Assembly: GCA_036497945.1 (NCBI GenBank)
Contig: DASXIN010000031.1
Span: forward strand, 1-64,000
Reading direction: 5' to 3'
Length of the DNA stretch: 64,000 nt
DNA from: RYN-230 sp036497945
GTDB lineage: Bacteria > Actinomycetota > Actinomycetes > Streptosporangiales > Streptosporangiaceae
Every line of letters starts with the position of its first letter. The stretch's first letter is position 1. The position numbers and the translations under genes are program-made. The notes beneath the pieces were generated by a model that saw only the letters and a list, made by a program, of their open reading frames with translations, made no database searches and had not been told where the DNA came from. Positions 16,097 through 25,031 of this stretch are shown here, piece after piece.

Positions 16097-16738
16097 GTGG
16101 GTCCGGTAACTGAAACACTCGAGCAGCGAAGCGAGCGCTTCGAGCACGACGTGCTGCCTTACCTGGACCAGCTCTACTCGGCTGGGCTGCGGATGACGCG
16201 GAACCCGGCGGACGCCGAAGATCTGGTCCAGGAGACCTTCGCGAAGGCGTACGCGTCGTTCCACCAGTTCCAGCCGGGCACCAACCTGAAGGCCTGGCTG
16301 TTCCGCATCCTGACCAACACGTTCATCAACAGCTACCGCAAGAAGCAGCGGGAGCCGCAGCGGTCCGGGGCCGAGGAGATCGAGGACTGGCAGCTGGCCC
16401 GGGCGGCCTCGCACACCTCGTCCGGGCTGAAGTCGGCCGAGGCGGAAGCCCTGGAGCGGCTGCCGGACTCGGATATCAAGAGTGCGCTGCAAGCCCTGCC
16501 GGAAGAATTCCGGATCGCGGTCTACCTGGCCGACGTGGAGGGCTTCGCGTACAAGGAGATCGCCGACATCATGGGCACGCCGATCGGCACCGTCATGTCG
16601 CGGCTGCACCGCGGGCGCCGGCAACTACGCGACATGCTGCAGGACTACGCGGCTGATCGCGGCGTTAACCCGACCGGGCCGGCTCCGCAGGAGCAGGCTT
16701 CCCAGGCGAACGGCGAACTGGGGGCGGACAGGTCATGA
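16097..16738 (+). CDS. sigR: ECF RNA polymerase sigma factor, SigR/SigH family
   Basis: A 213-residue group IV sigma factor directing the response to disulfide stress. Region 2 (LRMTRNPADAEDLVQETFAK) and region 4 (YLADVEGFAYKEIADIMGTP, then GTVMSRLHRGRRQLRDML) are almost identical to Streptomyces SigR as remembered. The GTG at 16097 gives MGPVTETLEQ, matching the SigR N-terminus. The frame stays open upstream. A GTG at 15965, just after the SigR-type promoter, would add 44 residues, resembling the unstable induced isoform described for S. coelicolor. It overlaps the anti-sigma gene by 4 bases. Confidence 0.95.
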   Translation: MGPVTETLEQRSERFEHDVLPYLDQLYSAGLRMTRNPADAEDLVQETFAKAYASFHQFQPGTNLKAWLFRILTNTFINSYRKKQREPQRSGAEEIEDWQLARAASHTSSGLKSAEAEALERLPDSDIKSALQALPEEFRIAVYLADVEGFAYKEIADIMGTPIGTVMSRLHRGRRQLRDMLQDYAADRGVNPTGPAPQEQASQANGELGADRS

Positions 16739-17031
16739 GCTGTGGCAAGCCACACGAGACCCCATGTACCGAAGTGCTCGACCGGGTCTACTCCTACCTG
16801 GACGGGGAGCTAGGCGACGACCGCCGGGCGAAGATCCGCCAGCATCTGGACGAGTGCGGCCCGTGCCTGCGTGAGTTCGGCCTGGAAGAGGCGGTCAAGC
16901 GGCTGGTGCACAAGCACTGCGGCCACGACGAGGTACCCCAGGACCTGCGGATCAAGGTGCTGACCCGGATCCAGGAGGTCCGGGCCACGATCGAGATCAC
17001 TGAGTTTTCCGCCCAGACGGACGCTGAGTAA
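16735..17031 (+). CDS. rsrA: Zinc-binding anti-sigma factor, RsrA family
   Basis: A 98-residue redox-sensitive anti-sigma factor that holds SigR inactive until thiol oxidation releases zinc. The zinc motif H-x3-C-x2-C is present (HLDECGPCL, residues 37-45), with an additional early Cys pair (SCGKPHETPC) and a late Cys in HKHCGH. The ATG overlaps the sigR stop (ATGA), giving coupled translation and stoichiometric production. Gene order and overlap match Streptomyces sigR-rsrA. Confidence 0.95.
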   Translation: MSCGKPHETPCTEVLDRVYSYLDGELGDDRRAKIRQHLDECGPCLREFGLEEAVKRLVHKHCGHDEVPQDLRIKVLTRIQEVRATIEITEFSAQTDAE

Positions 17032-17344
17032 TCGCCGGGTCCGGCGGCAGATCACCCCATTCGCTCCTTCATCCGCCGTCAATCGCGGCCAAAAAGAAGT
17101 GTCACTCTCTGTCCCTGGTTTCCACTGATTGTAGATATCGGTCATGAGTCTCCGCGAATAGCGGTGATGGCGTTACCCTGAGTGGCGAACGAGTCCGGCC
17201 GGCGGGTCGGCGGACCGGGACCGGTGCACCGCGGCGCTGGAAATGCTCCGGCTGGACACCGCGGCCGAGTATGAACCGGGCGTGGTGGAGGCGCTGAGCA
17301 AGGTCACCGACCGCTGCTACCCGGGGCGCCGGTAAGCTGCCCCG
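17032..17344. other. Intergenic stretch with a possible gene remnant
   Basis: No complete gene. From about 17235 to the TAA near 17336 one plus-strand frame reads a protein-like tail (TAALEMLRLDTAAEYEPGVV followed by EALSKVTDRCYPGRR) with no start codon or upstream continuation. Its pattern recalls the C-terminal end of an HD-type domain, so it may be a decayed fragment. The region 17040-17150 is relatively AT-rich and may carry the accC promoter. Confidence 0.3.
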
Positions 17345-18685
17345 GTGATCGATTCGCTGCTGGTCGCCAACCGGGGCGAGATCGCCCGCCGGGTGCTGGC
17401 CACGGCGCGCCGGATGGGCATCCGGACGGTCGCCGTCTATTCCGAGGCCGACGCGGACCTGCCGTTCGTCCAGGAAGCAGACGAGGCGGTGCTGATCGGC
17501 CCGCCACCCCCGGCGCGCAGCTACCTCGACCAGGCGGCCATCCTGGCGGCGGCCCGGCGCACCGGCGCGCAGGCCATCCACCCCGGCTACGGGTTCCTGT
17601 CCGAGAACGCGGACTTCGCCCGGCGGGCCGAGGCGGACGGGCTGACCTGGGTCGGCCCGCCGCCCGCCGCCATCGAGCAGATGGGCGACAAGATCAGCGC
17701 CCGGAACCTGATGGCCGCGGCAGGGGTGCCGGTGGCGGCCGGCACGGCCGAGCCGGTGACCGACGCTGCCGCGGCGGTGGCCGCCGCGGCCGTCATCGGC
17801 TACCCGGTGATGGTCAAGGCCGCGGCGGGCGGTGGCGGAATCGGGATGAGTGCCGCCGCGGACGACGCCGAGCTACGTGCCGCCTTCGAGACGGCCCGGT
17901 CCCGGGCGGAGCGGTTCTTCGGTAGCCCGGACATCCTGCTGGAGCGCTACGTCACCGCGGCCCGGCACGTTGAGGTGCAGATCCTCGGGCTGGCCAGCGG
18001 CCAGGTGCTGGCCCTCGGCGAGCGGGACTGCTCGGTGCAGCGGCGGCATCAGAAGGTGGCCGAGGAGACCCCGTCGCCTGGGGTCAGCCCGGCGCTGCGC
18101 GGCCGGCTGCTGGCCGCCGCGGTGCGGGCCGGAGAGGTGGTCGGCTACCGGGGTGCCGGGACCGTCGAGTTCCTGCTTGATGTGCACTCTGGCGAGTTCA
18201 TGTTCCTGGAGATGAACACCCGGCTCCAGGTCGAGCACCCGGTCACCGAGCTGGTCACCGGCATCGACCTGGTCGAGCAGCAGTTGCGCATCGCGGCGGG
18301 GGCCGACGTCAGTTTCGCGCCGGGGGGCGTCCGGTATGCCGGGCACGCGCTGGAGTTGCGGGTCTATGCCGAGGACCCGCGTCGGTTCCTGCCCAGCCCG
18401 GGGACCATCACCGAGTGGGCCGAGCCGGCTGGGCCGGGCATCCGGGTGGATGCTGGGTACACGGCCGGCAACCAGGTGACCCCGTTCTACGATCCGCTGC
18501 TGGCCAAGCTGTGCGTGCACGGCGCGGACCGGGACCAGGTGCTGCGCCGGGCCCGGGACGCGGTCGCGTCCTTCCGGATCGGCGGCCTCAAGACCAACCT
18601 GCCGTTCCACGCCGACCTGCTGGACAGCGTGGTGTTCAGCAGCGGTGCGTACGACACGTCGGTGGTCAGCCGGCTGCGTCCCTGA
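17345..18685 (+). CDS. accC: Biotin carboxylase (AccC-type)
   Basis: A 446-residue ATP-grasp enzyme carboxylating biotin with bicarbonate and ATP. The N-terminal VANRGEIARRV, HPGYGFLSENADFA, the ATP-binding glycine loop (KAAAGGGGIGM) and the catalytic FLEMNTRLQVEHPVTE are all intact. The length matches stand-alone AccC; there is no fused carrier or transferase domain. The GTG at 17345 gives MIDSLLVANRGE. A 70-residue biotin carrier gene follows 65 bases later and is the likely partner, but no carboxyltransferase gene is in the window, so the acyl-CoA substrate is unknown. Confidence 0.95.
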   Translation: MIDSLLVANRGEIARRVLATARRMGIRTVAVYSEADADLPFVQEADEAVLIGPPPPARSYLDQAAILAAARRTGAQAIHPGYGFLSENADFARRAEADGLTWVGPPPAAIEQMGDKISARNLMAAAGVPVAAGTAEPVTDAAAAVAAAAVIGYPVMVKAAAGGGGIGMSAAADDAELRAAFETARSRAERFFGSPDILLERYVTAARHVEVQILGLASGQVLALGERDCSVQRRHQKVAEETPSPGVSPALRGRLLAAAVRAGEVVGYRGAGTVEFLLDVHSGEFMFLEMNTRLQVEHPVTELVTGIDLVEQQLRIAAGADVSFAPGGVRYAGHALELRVYAEDPRRFLPSPGTITEWAEPAGPGIRVDAGYTAGNQVTPFYDPLLAKLCVHGADRDQVLRRARDAVASFRIGGLKTNLPFHADLLDSVVFSSGAYDTSVVSRLRP

Positions 18686-18750
18686 GCACAAGACAGCACA
18701 ATGGGGAACCGGGCGCCGGGCGGCAGCCCGGCGAGGGAGAGGACGGACAC

Positions 18751-18963
18751 GTGGCCGAGGTTCGCGCCGAGATGGTGGCCAACGTCTGGAAGGTCGTCAC
18801 AGCCGAGGGCGAGCACGTTTCCGCGGGCGCCACCCTGGTCATCCTGGAGTCGATGAAGATGGAGATCCCGGTCCTGGCCGAGGAGCCCGGCACGGTCACC
18901 AAGCTAGCCGTGGCCGAGGGCGACGTGGTCCAGGAAGGCGACCTGATCGCCATCATCGGGTAG
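18751..18963 (+). CDS. Biotin/lipoyl carrier protein (TB7.3-like)
   Basis: A 70-residue single-domain carrier. The biotinylation motif ESMKMEIPV places the target Lys near residue 33, and the domain repeats a matching C-terminal half (TVTKLAVAEGDVVQEGDLI). The GTG at 18751 is preceded by GAGGGAGAGG. It sits in the same place relative to sigR/rsrA and pdtaS as the M. tuberculosis biotinylated protein TB7.3. It probably accepts CO2 from the upstream AccC. Confidence 0.93.
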   Translation: MAEVRAEMVANVWKVVTAEGEHVSAGATLVILESMKMEIPVLAEEPGTVTKLAVAEGDVVQEGDLIAIIG

Positions 18964-18984
18964 CCGCGCCGCGGCTCAGCGCGG

Positions 18985-20676
18985 TCAGATGCCGGTGGTG
19001 GAGCGCGGGTAGGCCACGGCCGGGTCGGTGATCACGTTGACCAGGTAGGGCACCCCGGAGCGGAACGCCCGGTCCAGGGCCGGGGCGATGCCCTCCGGCT
19101 CGGTGACCATCTCGCCGGCCCCGCCCAGCGCCCGGACCACCTCGTCATAGCGGGACTGCGGCTGCAGGTCGGCCACCACGTCGTAGCCGTACAGCGCCTG
19201 CATGGGGTGCTTCTCCAGGCCCCAGATCCCGTTGTTGCCGCAGACCATCACCACCGGTAGCCGGTGCCGGACCAGGCTGTCCACATCCATCAACGAGAAC
19301 CCGGCCGCGCCGTCCCCAAGCAGCAGCACGATCTGGGCGGAAGGCCGGCTGATCCGGGCCCCGATGGCATAGCCGAGCCCGGTGCCCAGGCAGCCGTAGG
19401 GGCCCGGGTCGAGCCAGCCACCCGGCCGCTTCGGCTCGATGTACTTGCCCGCGTAGGACACGAAGTCCCCGCCGTCGCCGATCACCACTGCGTCGTCGTC
19501 CAGGAACTGGGCCAGCTCACCGTAGATGCGCATCGGGTGGATCGGGCTGGCCGCGCTGGTCAGCAGCGCGCTGTCGGCGGCCACCGCGGCGGCCGCGGCC
19601 GCGGTGAGCTGGGGCAGCCAGTCCGCCACCCAGGGCAGCTGGGCCGGGCGGGCTGGCCAGCTGGCCGGGCTGATCAGGCCGTCGAAGAACGCGGCCAGGT
19701 CACCGGCGTACGAGGCGGCCAGCGGGCAGTGCCCGGCCAGCTGATCCGGGGCGTCCACGACGTGCACGACGGCGGCTGGTTCGGCCCCGTCGGCCCCGCC
19801 GAAGGCGCCGTAGCCAAGCCGGAAATCCAGCGGGGTGCCGACCACCAGGACCAGGTCCGCCTGGCGGAACGCGGTCGCCCGGGCCCGGGTGACCAGCAGT
19901 TCGTGGCCGGCCGGCAGGATGCCACGGCCCTGCCCGTTGGTGATCACCGGCAGCCGGAGTTCCTCGGCCGCGGCCCGGGCCGCGTGCTCGGCGCGGCCCG
20001 CCCACACATCCGAGCCGAGCACCAGGACCGGGCGCCGGGCCGCGGCCAGCAGGCCGGCGATCCGCTGGATGGCGGCCGGGTCGCCGGATCCGGGCCCGGC
20101 CGGCCCGGCGGCCTCCGCTGCCTCGGTGCGGTCTGGCCCGGAGGACGCCGGGCCGAACAGGGCCTCCAGCGCGATGTCCACGAAGACCGGCCCGCGGTGC
20201 GGCGTCGCGGCCAGCCGGAACGCCTCGGCTACCCCGGCGCCGATCTTGGCCGTCTCGTGCTCGGTCCAGGCTCGCTTGGTGATCGGGCGGAGCAACTCCG
20301 GGTGGTCGAACTCCTGCAGGCTGCCGGAACCCCAGCGGTAGTCCGGGGCGCGGCCACCCAGGATCACCACCGGTGACCCGTTGAAGTACGCGGTGGTGAT
20401 GGCGCTCACCCCGTTGGTCACGCCGGGCCCGGCGGTGAGCACGGCCAGGCCGGGGGAGCGGGCCAGCCGGGCGGTGGCCTCAGCGGCGAACACGGCGCTC
20501 TGCTCGTGCCGCACGTCGACCAGCCGCATCGGCGGCTCGGCGTGCACGGCCGCGTCATACAGCGGGAACACGTGGCCGCCGGACAGGGTGAACATGGCCG
20601 CTACGCCGTTGGCGCGCGCCGCGGCCAGGGCCAGCGTGCCGCCGTGCCTGGCCGGCCCCGGGATCCGCTCAGTCAT
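18985..20676 (-). CDS. Thiamine-pyrophosphate enzyme, acetolactate synthase-like (IlvG type)
   Basis: A 563-residue TPP enzyme with three typical domains. The PYR domain has the catalytic Glu in VRHEQSAVFAAEA and the AVLTAGPGVTNGVSA loop. The central Rossmann-like domain follows at about 200-340. The C-terminal PP domain has the GDGAAGFSLMDVDSLV TPP-magnesium motif and GNNGIWGLEKHP. It closely resembles mycobacterial IlvG, whose role in branched-chain synthesis is uncertain; decarboxylation or ligation of another 2-oxo acid is possible. It converges with the biotin carrier gene and is followed in divergent arrangement by the monocarboxylate transporter genes. Confidence 0.88.
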   Translation of the reverse strand: MTERIPGPARHGGTLALAAARANGVAAMFTLSGGHVFPLYDAAVHAEPPMRLVDVRHEQSAVFAAEATARLARSPGLAVLTAGPGVTNGVSAITTAYFNGSPVVILGGRAPDYRWGSGSLQEFDHPELLRPITKRAWTEHETAKIGAGVAEAFRLAATPHRGPVFVDIALEALFGPASSGPDRTEAAEAAGPAGPGSGDPAAIQRIAGLLAAARRPVLVLGSDVWAGRAEHAARAAAEELRLPVITNGQGRGILPAGHELLVTRARATAFRQADLVLVVGTPLDFRLGYGAFGGADGAEPAAVVHVVDAPDQLAGHCPLAASYAGDLAAFFDGLISPASWPARPAQLPWVADWLPQLTAAAAAAVAADSALLTSAASPIHPMRIYGELAQFLDDDAVVIGDGGDFVSYAGKYIEPKRPGGWLDPGPYGCLGTGLGYAIGARISRPSAQIVLLLGDGAAGFSLMDVDSLVRHRLPVVMVCGNNGIWGLEKHPMQALYGYDVVADLQPQSRYDEVVRALGGAGEMVTEPEGIAPALDRAFRSGVPYLVNVITDPAVAYPRSTTGI

Positions 20677-20783
20677 GCCGCGAGGTTACCAGCTAGTAGC
20701 TCCCGGCTGGGTGGTGCCGGAGGCGCCCGCGGTGGGGTGGTGCCGGGGCCGGCCGGGCGGGGCCGGCCCCGGCACTCCGCGGG

Positions 20784-22448
20784 TCAGCCGCTGTCGGCTC
20801 CGCCCGTCCCGCCGGCCGCCCCGGCGATGACCGGGATCGGCGGCGCGGTCGCCGGATCCGGGTCGGCCACATATTGCTCGGGCCGCGTCTCGTCCACCCC
20901 GCCCGGCACCTTGAGCGCGTTGAACAGCAGGGTGAGCAGGACCGCGATGATCAGGTTCAAGATCAGCCCGGTCATCCCGATGTACACGGTGTGCCCGATC
21001 AACGGGAGGGTGTCGGCCGAGGCCCCGAAGTGGGTGCCCGGCTTGCCCGGGGAGGGCAGCCGGTACGCCTCGATGGTGCCCCACACCATGGCCACTGCCC
21101 AGCCGATGACCAGCGCCCAGCGGTTGAACCAGCGGGTGTACAGGCCAGCCACGATGGCCGGGAACGTCTGCACGATCCAGATGCCGCCGAGCAGCTGCAG
21201 CTGGATCGCGTACGTCGTATTCACGAACAGCACGAACATCAGCGCGCCCAGCTTGACCAGCAGCGAGGCGGTCTGCGCGACCCGGGTCTGCTCGGCATCG
21301 CCCGCGTTCGGCCGGATGTACTCCTTCCAGATGTTACGGCAGAACAGGTTGGCCGCCGCGATGGACATGATGGCCGCCGGGACCAGGGCGCCGATCACGA
21401 TGGCCGAGAAGGCGACGCCCGCGAACCAGCTGGGGAAGATCTTCTGGAACATGAACGGCAGCGCCAGCTGGGCGTTCGAGTCGTGCGCCTTGACCTCACC
21501 GGGCACGCCCGGGGTGGCCAGCGCCACGTAGCCGAGCAGTGCGATCAGGCCGAGCACCACCGAGTAGGCGGGCAATGCGGCGACGTTGCGCCGGATCACT
21601 TTGCGCCGCCGGGCGGCGAACGTGGCGGTGATCGTATGCGGGTACATGAACAGGGCCAGCGCCGAGCCCAGCGCCGTGGTGGCGAACGCCCACTCGCCGG
21701 CCGGCTCCAGGATGAGGCTGCCGAACGGCTTGCCCGTCTTCGGGTTGGTCGACTTGAGATGGGTGTCGGCCACGCCGAAGATGTGATGCCAGCCGCCGAC
21801 CCGCATCGGGATGTAGATGATGGCCACGATGATCATCACATAGATCAGGGTGTCCTTGATGAACGCGATCAGCGCCGGGGCGCGCAGCCCGGACACGAAG
21901 GTGTAACCGGCCAGCACCAGGAACGCGATGATCAGCGGCAGATCCTTGACGAACGCGTTCGACGAGCTGCCGCCAATGCCCATCACGGTCAGCACCGCCT
22001 GGATGCCGACCAGTTGCAGGGCGATGTAGGGCATCACGGCCAGGATGCCGGTGAACGCCACGGCCAAGGCCAGGCCACGCGACCCGTACCGGCCGCGGAC
22101 GAAGTCGGCCGGGGTTATGTAGCCATGCACCCGGGCCACCGACCACAGCCGGGGCAGGAACACGAACACGATCGGGTACACCATGATCGTGTAGGACAGG
22201 GTGAAGAACCCGGCCGCGCCGGTGCCGAAGACCACAGCTGGCACCGCGATGAATGTGTACGCAGTATACACATCACCGCCCAATAAAAACCAGCTCACGA
22301 ACGTGCCGAAGCCACGCCCGCCGAGCCCCCACTCGTTCAAGTGCAGCATGTCTTCAGCGCGGCGCCAGCGCGTCGCGGCGAACCCGACGAACGCGACGAT
22401 CGCGAACAGGAACAGCAGGATGCCGAACGAGACCCAGTTGATGCTCAC
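20784..22448 (-). CDS. mctP: Sodium:solute symporter, monocarboxylate uptake (MctP/MctC-like)
   Basis: A 554-residue membrane protein of the SSS family with about 13 hydrophobic helices. The WFLLGGDVYTAYTFIAVPA segment, the GYITPADFVRGRYGS loop and the FMYPHTITATFAARR segment are typical of MctP/MctC carriers for lactate, pyruvate, acetate or propionate. The GTG at 22448 overlaps the stop of the DUF3311 gene (GTGA) and has GGGGAGG upstream. The C-terminal tail is hydrophilic and Pro/Gly-rich. The proximity of a 2-oxo-acid TPP enzyme and biotin carboxylase suggests short-chain acid metabolism. Confidence 0.92.
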   Translation of the reverse strand: MSINWVSFGILLFLFAIVAFVGFAATRWRRAEDMLHLNEWGLGGRGFGTFVSWFLLGGDVYTAYTFIAVPAVVFGTGAAGFFTLSYTIMVYPIVFVFLPRLWSVARVHGYITPADFVRGRYGSRGLALAVAFTGILAVMPYIALQLVGIQAVLTVMGIGGSSSNAFVKDLPLIIAFLVLAGYTFVSGLRAPALIAFIKDTLIYVMIIVAIIYIPMRVGGWHHIFGVADTHLKSTNPKTGKPFGSLILEPAGEWAFATTALGSALALFMYPHTITATFAARRRKVIRRNVAALPAYSVVLGLIALLGYVALATPGVPGEVKAHDSNAQLALPFMFQKIFPSWFAGVAFSAIVIGALVPAAIMSIAAANLFCRNIWKEYIRPNAGDAEQTRVAQTASLLVKLGALMFVLFVNTTYAIQLQLLGGIWIVQTFPAIVAGLYTRWFNRWALVIGWAVAMVWGTIEAYRLPSPGKPGTHFGASADTLPLIGHTVYIGMTGLILNLIIAVLLTLLFNALKVPGGVDETRPEQYVADPDPATAPPIPVIAGAAGGTGGADSG

Positions 22449-22717
22449 CGCGCCTCCCCGGAGCCGTCCCGGGCTGGCGGGCTGTCCGCTGAGCCACGCG
22501 ATCCCCGGGTGGAGATCAGGTAGCAGATGGCCATCATCACCGCGACGAACGGCACCCAGAGCAGCTGGTACCAGTAGAAGAACGGGAACGCACCGATGTA
22601 GGGACTGCTGCGCGCGTAGATCGGCACGATGAGCGTGCCCAGGACGGAGATGAGGATGAGGACCGTGATTAACACCCAGGCGCCGGTGCGCCTGTGTACG
22701 GGGCCGGAGTGCGCCAT
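22445..22717 (-). CDS. DUF3311 small membrane protein, symporter partner
   Basis: A 90-residue protein with two hydrophobic helices (WVLITVLILISVLGTLIVPI and FYWYQLLWVPFVAVMMAI). DUF3311 proteins almost always precede an SSS-type monocarboxylate symporter and are thought to be its small subunit. The 4-base overlap with the symporter gene here agrees. The ATG at 22717 has GGGAG nine bases upstream. Confidence 0.9.
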   Translation of the reverse strand: MAHSGPVHRRTGAWVLITVLILISVLGTLIVPIYARSSPYIGAFPFFYWYQLLWVPFVAVMMAICYLISTRGSRGSADSPPARDGSGEAR

Positions 22718-22793
22718 TGCGTCGTCTCCCTGCGTGAGTTCGGCCACGCGCCACCACCTGGCCACCAGCCGCGAGCGGAGGCGCGCGCGTGAC

Positions 22794-23279
22794 TCATGTC
22801 ACGTTGTTGCCGTCCATGGTGCGATGGATTAGCGCATGGTGCAACGGTTTGCGCGCGAGTCGCGTAACGGCCAGGTACTCCTTGCCCGGGCCGCGCACCC
22901 GCCATTCCTCTTCCAGCAGGTCAGTCCCCAGCACCCGGTGACTGAGCAGGTAGTGGTCCGCGCCGCAGCCGTGCTCGGCCTGCGCGTGGCCGGTGCGCAG
23001 GTCGAGGACGTAGAACGGGCGGCCGTCGGCGAACCGCACCGCGACCGTGCCGTCGGGCAGGCCCTGGTAGCGCAGCTGGCGGCTGGCTGGCCCGGTATGC
23101 GCCGCGAAGCGCAGCTGGCCGTGCTCGGTGTAGCGCCATTCGCCCGGCTGCTCCGGCGGCGCGGGGGCGACCAGTGCGTGACCGGTGAACCGGCCCTGGG
23201 TGCCGGTGCGGTGGTCGGTGAGCAGCCGGTCGATCTGCCAACCGCCGCGGACGTAGGCCAGCGTATCGGTCACCCGCAT
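22794..23279 (-). CDS. DUF6314 family protein
   Basis: A 161-residue soluble protein. The YVRGGWQIDRLLTDHRTGTQ start, the GEWRYTEHGQLRF strand and the HYLLSHRVLGTDLLEEEWRV segment match proteins now called DUF6314, which have a lipocalin-like all-beta pattern. No function is established for the family as far as I know. The ATG at 23279 gives MRVTDTLAYV. Longer frames upstream encode low-complexity sequence opposite bioY and are not credible. Confidence 0.8.
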   Translation of the reverse strand: MRVTDTLAYVRGGWQIDRLLTDHRTGTQGRFTGHALVAPAPPEQPGEWRYTEHGQLRFAAHTGPASRQLRYQGLPDGTVAVRFADGRPFYVLDLRTGHAQAEHGCGADHYLLSHRVLGTDLLEEEWRVRGPGKEYLAVTRLARKPLHHALIHRTMDGNNVT

Positions 23280-23408
23280 GCCACCATTGTCACCGCCCGC
23301 GAGCTGGTTCCGCTCCCCAACGGCACTCTTGGAGGGCTCTGGCCTGCCTTGATAGGGTCCCCTTCGACTGCCTGACCCCCCCGTTCCCCCGCCCGAGGAG
23401 TCGCCGTT

Positions 23409-24023
23409 ATGTCCGATGCTGCCGCGCTGCGCAGGCGCCCCCCGCTGGTGCTGGCCGACCTGCTGCCCGGCACGCTGGCCCGGGACGCGCTGCTGGTGGT
23501 CGGCGCGGCCGGGTTCATCGGGCTGCTGGCCCAGATCTCCATCCACCTGTCCTTCACCCCGGTGCCCATCACCGGCCAGACCCTCGGGGTGCTGCTGGCC
23601 GGGACCGCGCTGGGCTGGCGGCGGGCCGGGGCTGCACTGCTGCTGTATGCGGTGGCCGGGGTGGCCGGGGTGCCCTGGTTCGCGGATCACTCCAGCGGCT
23701 ACGCGAGCGCCTCGTTCGGCTACATTATCGGCTTCTTCGCCGCCGCGGTGCTCTGCGGCTTCCTGGCCGAGCGGGGCGCGGACCGGTCGGTGCTGCGCTC
23801 CGTGCCGGCCATGCTGGCCGCCGAGGTCGTCATCTATACGTTCGGCCTGACCTGGCTGGCCATCGATCTGCACCTCGGGGCCTCGGCCACGATCGCGGAC
23901 GGGCTCACCCCGTTCCTGGCCGGCGACGCCATCAAGGCCGCGCTGGCCGCCGGGCTGCTCCCCGCGGCGTGGTGGCTGGCCGGACAGCGTGGCGGGCTCA
24001 GCGGTCCCGGCGCAGCCGGGTGA
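23409..24023 (+). CDS. bioY: Biotin transporter BioY
   Basis: A 204-residue substrate-binding membrane subunit of the ECF-type biotin importer, with six hydrophobic segments. The family motif PVPITGQTLGVLLAGTALGW is at about residues 54-73, followed by FGYIIGFFAAAVLCGFLAER. The ATG at 23409 has GAGGAG upstream. No bioM/bioN energising genes are adjacent. Its presence near accC and a biotin carrier gene suggests a local biotin theme. Its 3' end overlaps the convergent GntR gene by 26 bases. Confidence 0.93.
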   Translation: MSDAAALRRRPPLVLADLLPGTLARDALLVVGAAGFIGLLAQISIHLSFTPVPITGQTLGVLLAGTALGWRRAGAALLLYAVAGVAGVPWFADHSSGYASASFGYIIGFFAAAVLCGFLAERGADRSVLRSVPAMLAAEVVIYTFGLTWLAIDLHLGASATIADGLTPFLAGDAIKAALAAGLLPAAWWLAGQRGGLSGPGAAG

Positions 24024-24780
24024 CCAGCTTGTAGCGGTCGCCGCGGTACTTGGACTGGGCCCACTCGACCGGGACCGCGGCCACGTCGAAGGCCTGCCGG
24101 GACAGCAGCAGCAACGGCAGGCCGGCATCCACTCCGAGCAGCCGGGCGTCCGTCGGGTCGGCCAGCACGGTCTCGATGGTCTCCTCGGCCTCGGCCAGCT
24201 GGACCCCGTAAGCGGCGGCCAGCGCCTCGTACAGCGAGGCGTACCGGTCCAGGTTGCGGCGCAGCCCGGGGAAGCGGCGCGCGGGCAGGTGCGAGGTGTC
24301 GGTGGACATCGGCTCGCCGTCGGCCAGCCGGAGCCGGTGGATGCGCAGCACCCGGCTGCCCGGCGGGACGGCCAGCAGCTCGGACAGCTGTGCGTCGGCC
24401 GGCACGTAGCTGGTGTCCAGGATCTTGGTCTGCGGGTGCAGCCCGTGGGCCCGCATGCCCTGGGTGTAGCTGGCCAGTTCCAGCAGCTGGGCCACTTTCG
24501 GCTTGGCCACGAACGTGCCCTTGCCCTGCAGACGCAGCAGCCGGCCCTCGACCACCAGCTCGGCCAGGGCCTGCCGGACGGTGGTGCGCGAGGTGCCGTA
24601 GTGCTGGGCCAGCTCGCGCTCCGGGGGGACCGGGCTGCCCGGCGACATGGCCTGGGTCAGCTCGAGCAACTGCCGCTTCACCGCGTAGTACTTGGGCATC
24701 CGCGGGCCCGGCGGGAGAGGTGGCACGGCCGGGCCTGGCTCGGGTCGCTGGTCGTCGTGGGCGGCAGGGGAAGCGGTCAC
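23998..24780 (-). CDS. GntR-family regulator with UTRA domain (HutC/DasR subfamily)
   Basis: A 260-residue regulator. An N-terminal winged helix (PPERELAQHYGTSRTTVRQA, then GRLLRLQGKGTFVA) is followed by a UTRA ligand domain (residues about 115-255; LRIHRLRLADGEPMSTDTSH, then PVEWAQSKYRGDRYKLV). UTRA regulators usually sense sugar phosphates or histidine-like metabolites. The GTG at 24780 is preferred, with GGAGG eight bases upstream; an ATG at 24786 is too close to it. The target cannot be told from position. It is convergent with bioY and divergent from the histidine kinase gene. Confidence 0.9.
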   Translation of the reverse strand: MTASPAAHDDQRPEPGPAVPPLPPGPRMPKYYAVKRQLLELTQAMSPGSPVPPERELAQHYGTSRTTVRQALAELVVEGRLLRLQGKGTFVAKPKVAQLLELASYTQGMRAHGLHPQTKILDTSYVPADAQLSELLAVPPGSRVLRIHRLRLADGEPMSTDTSHLPARRFPGLRRNLDRYASLYEALAAAYGVQLAEAEETIETVLADPTDARLLGVDAGLPLLLLSRQAFDVAAVPVEWAQSKYRGDRYKLVTRLRRDR

Positions 24781-25031
24781 GGTCATCTCCTCCCGCAGCA
24801 GCTGCGTTCCGGACATGATGCCGCATGGTGGACAGAATCCACCGTGCCGCGCCCTGCGCGCAACCACCCCCGGCCGGGCGGCCACCACCTGGTGGCCCCG
24901 GCGCCAGGCCGCGCGCAGTAACCAGACATGCACGAATCCTGCCAGCCAGAGCCCACCCTGCGGGCGGCGGGGCGGGCCGAACGTGGTTCCGGCCGGCCCG
25001 CCCGGTGCCCGGCATGCGCGATGATGACAAC

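Noticed and set aside
20874..22286. Long plus-strand frame opposite the symporter gene
   Set aside because: Its His/Arg/Gln-rich translation mirrors hydrophobic codons on the other strand; no domain.
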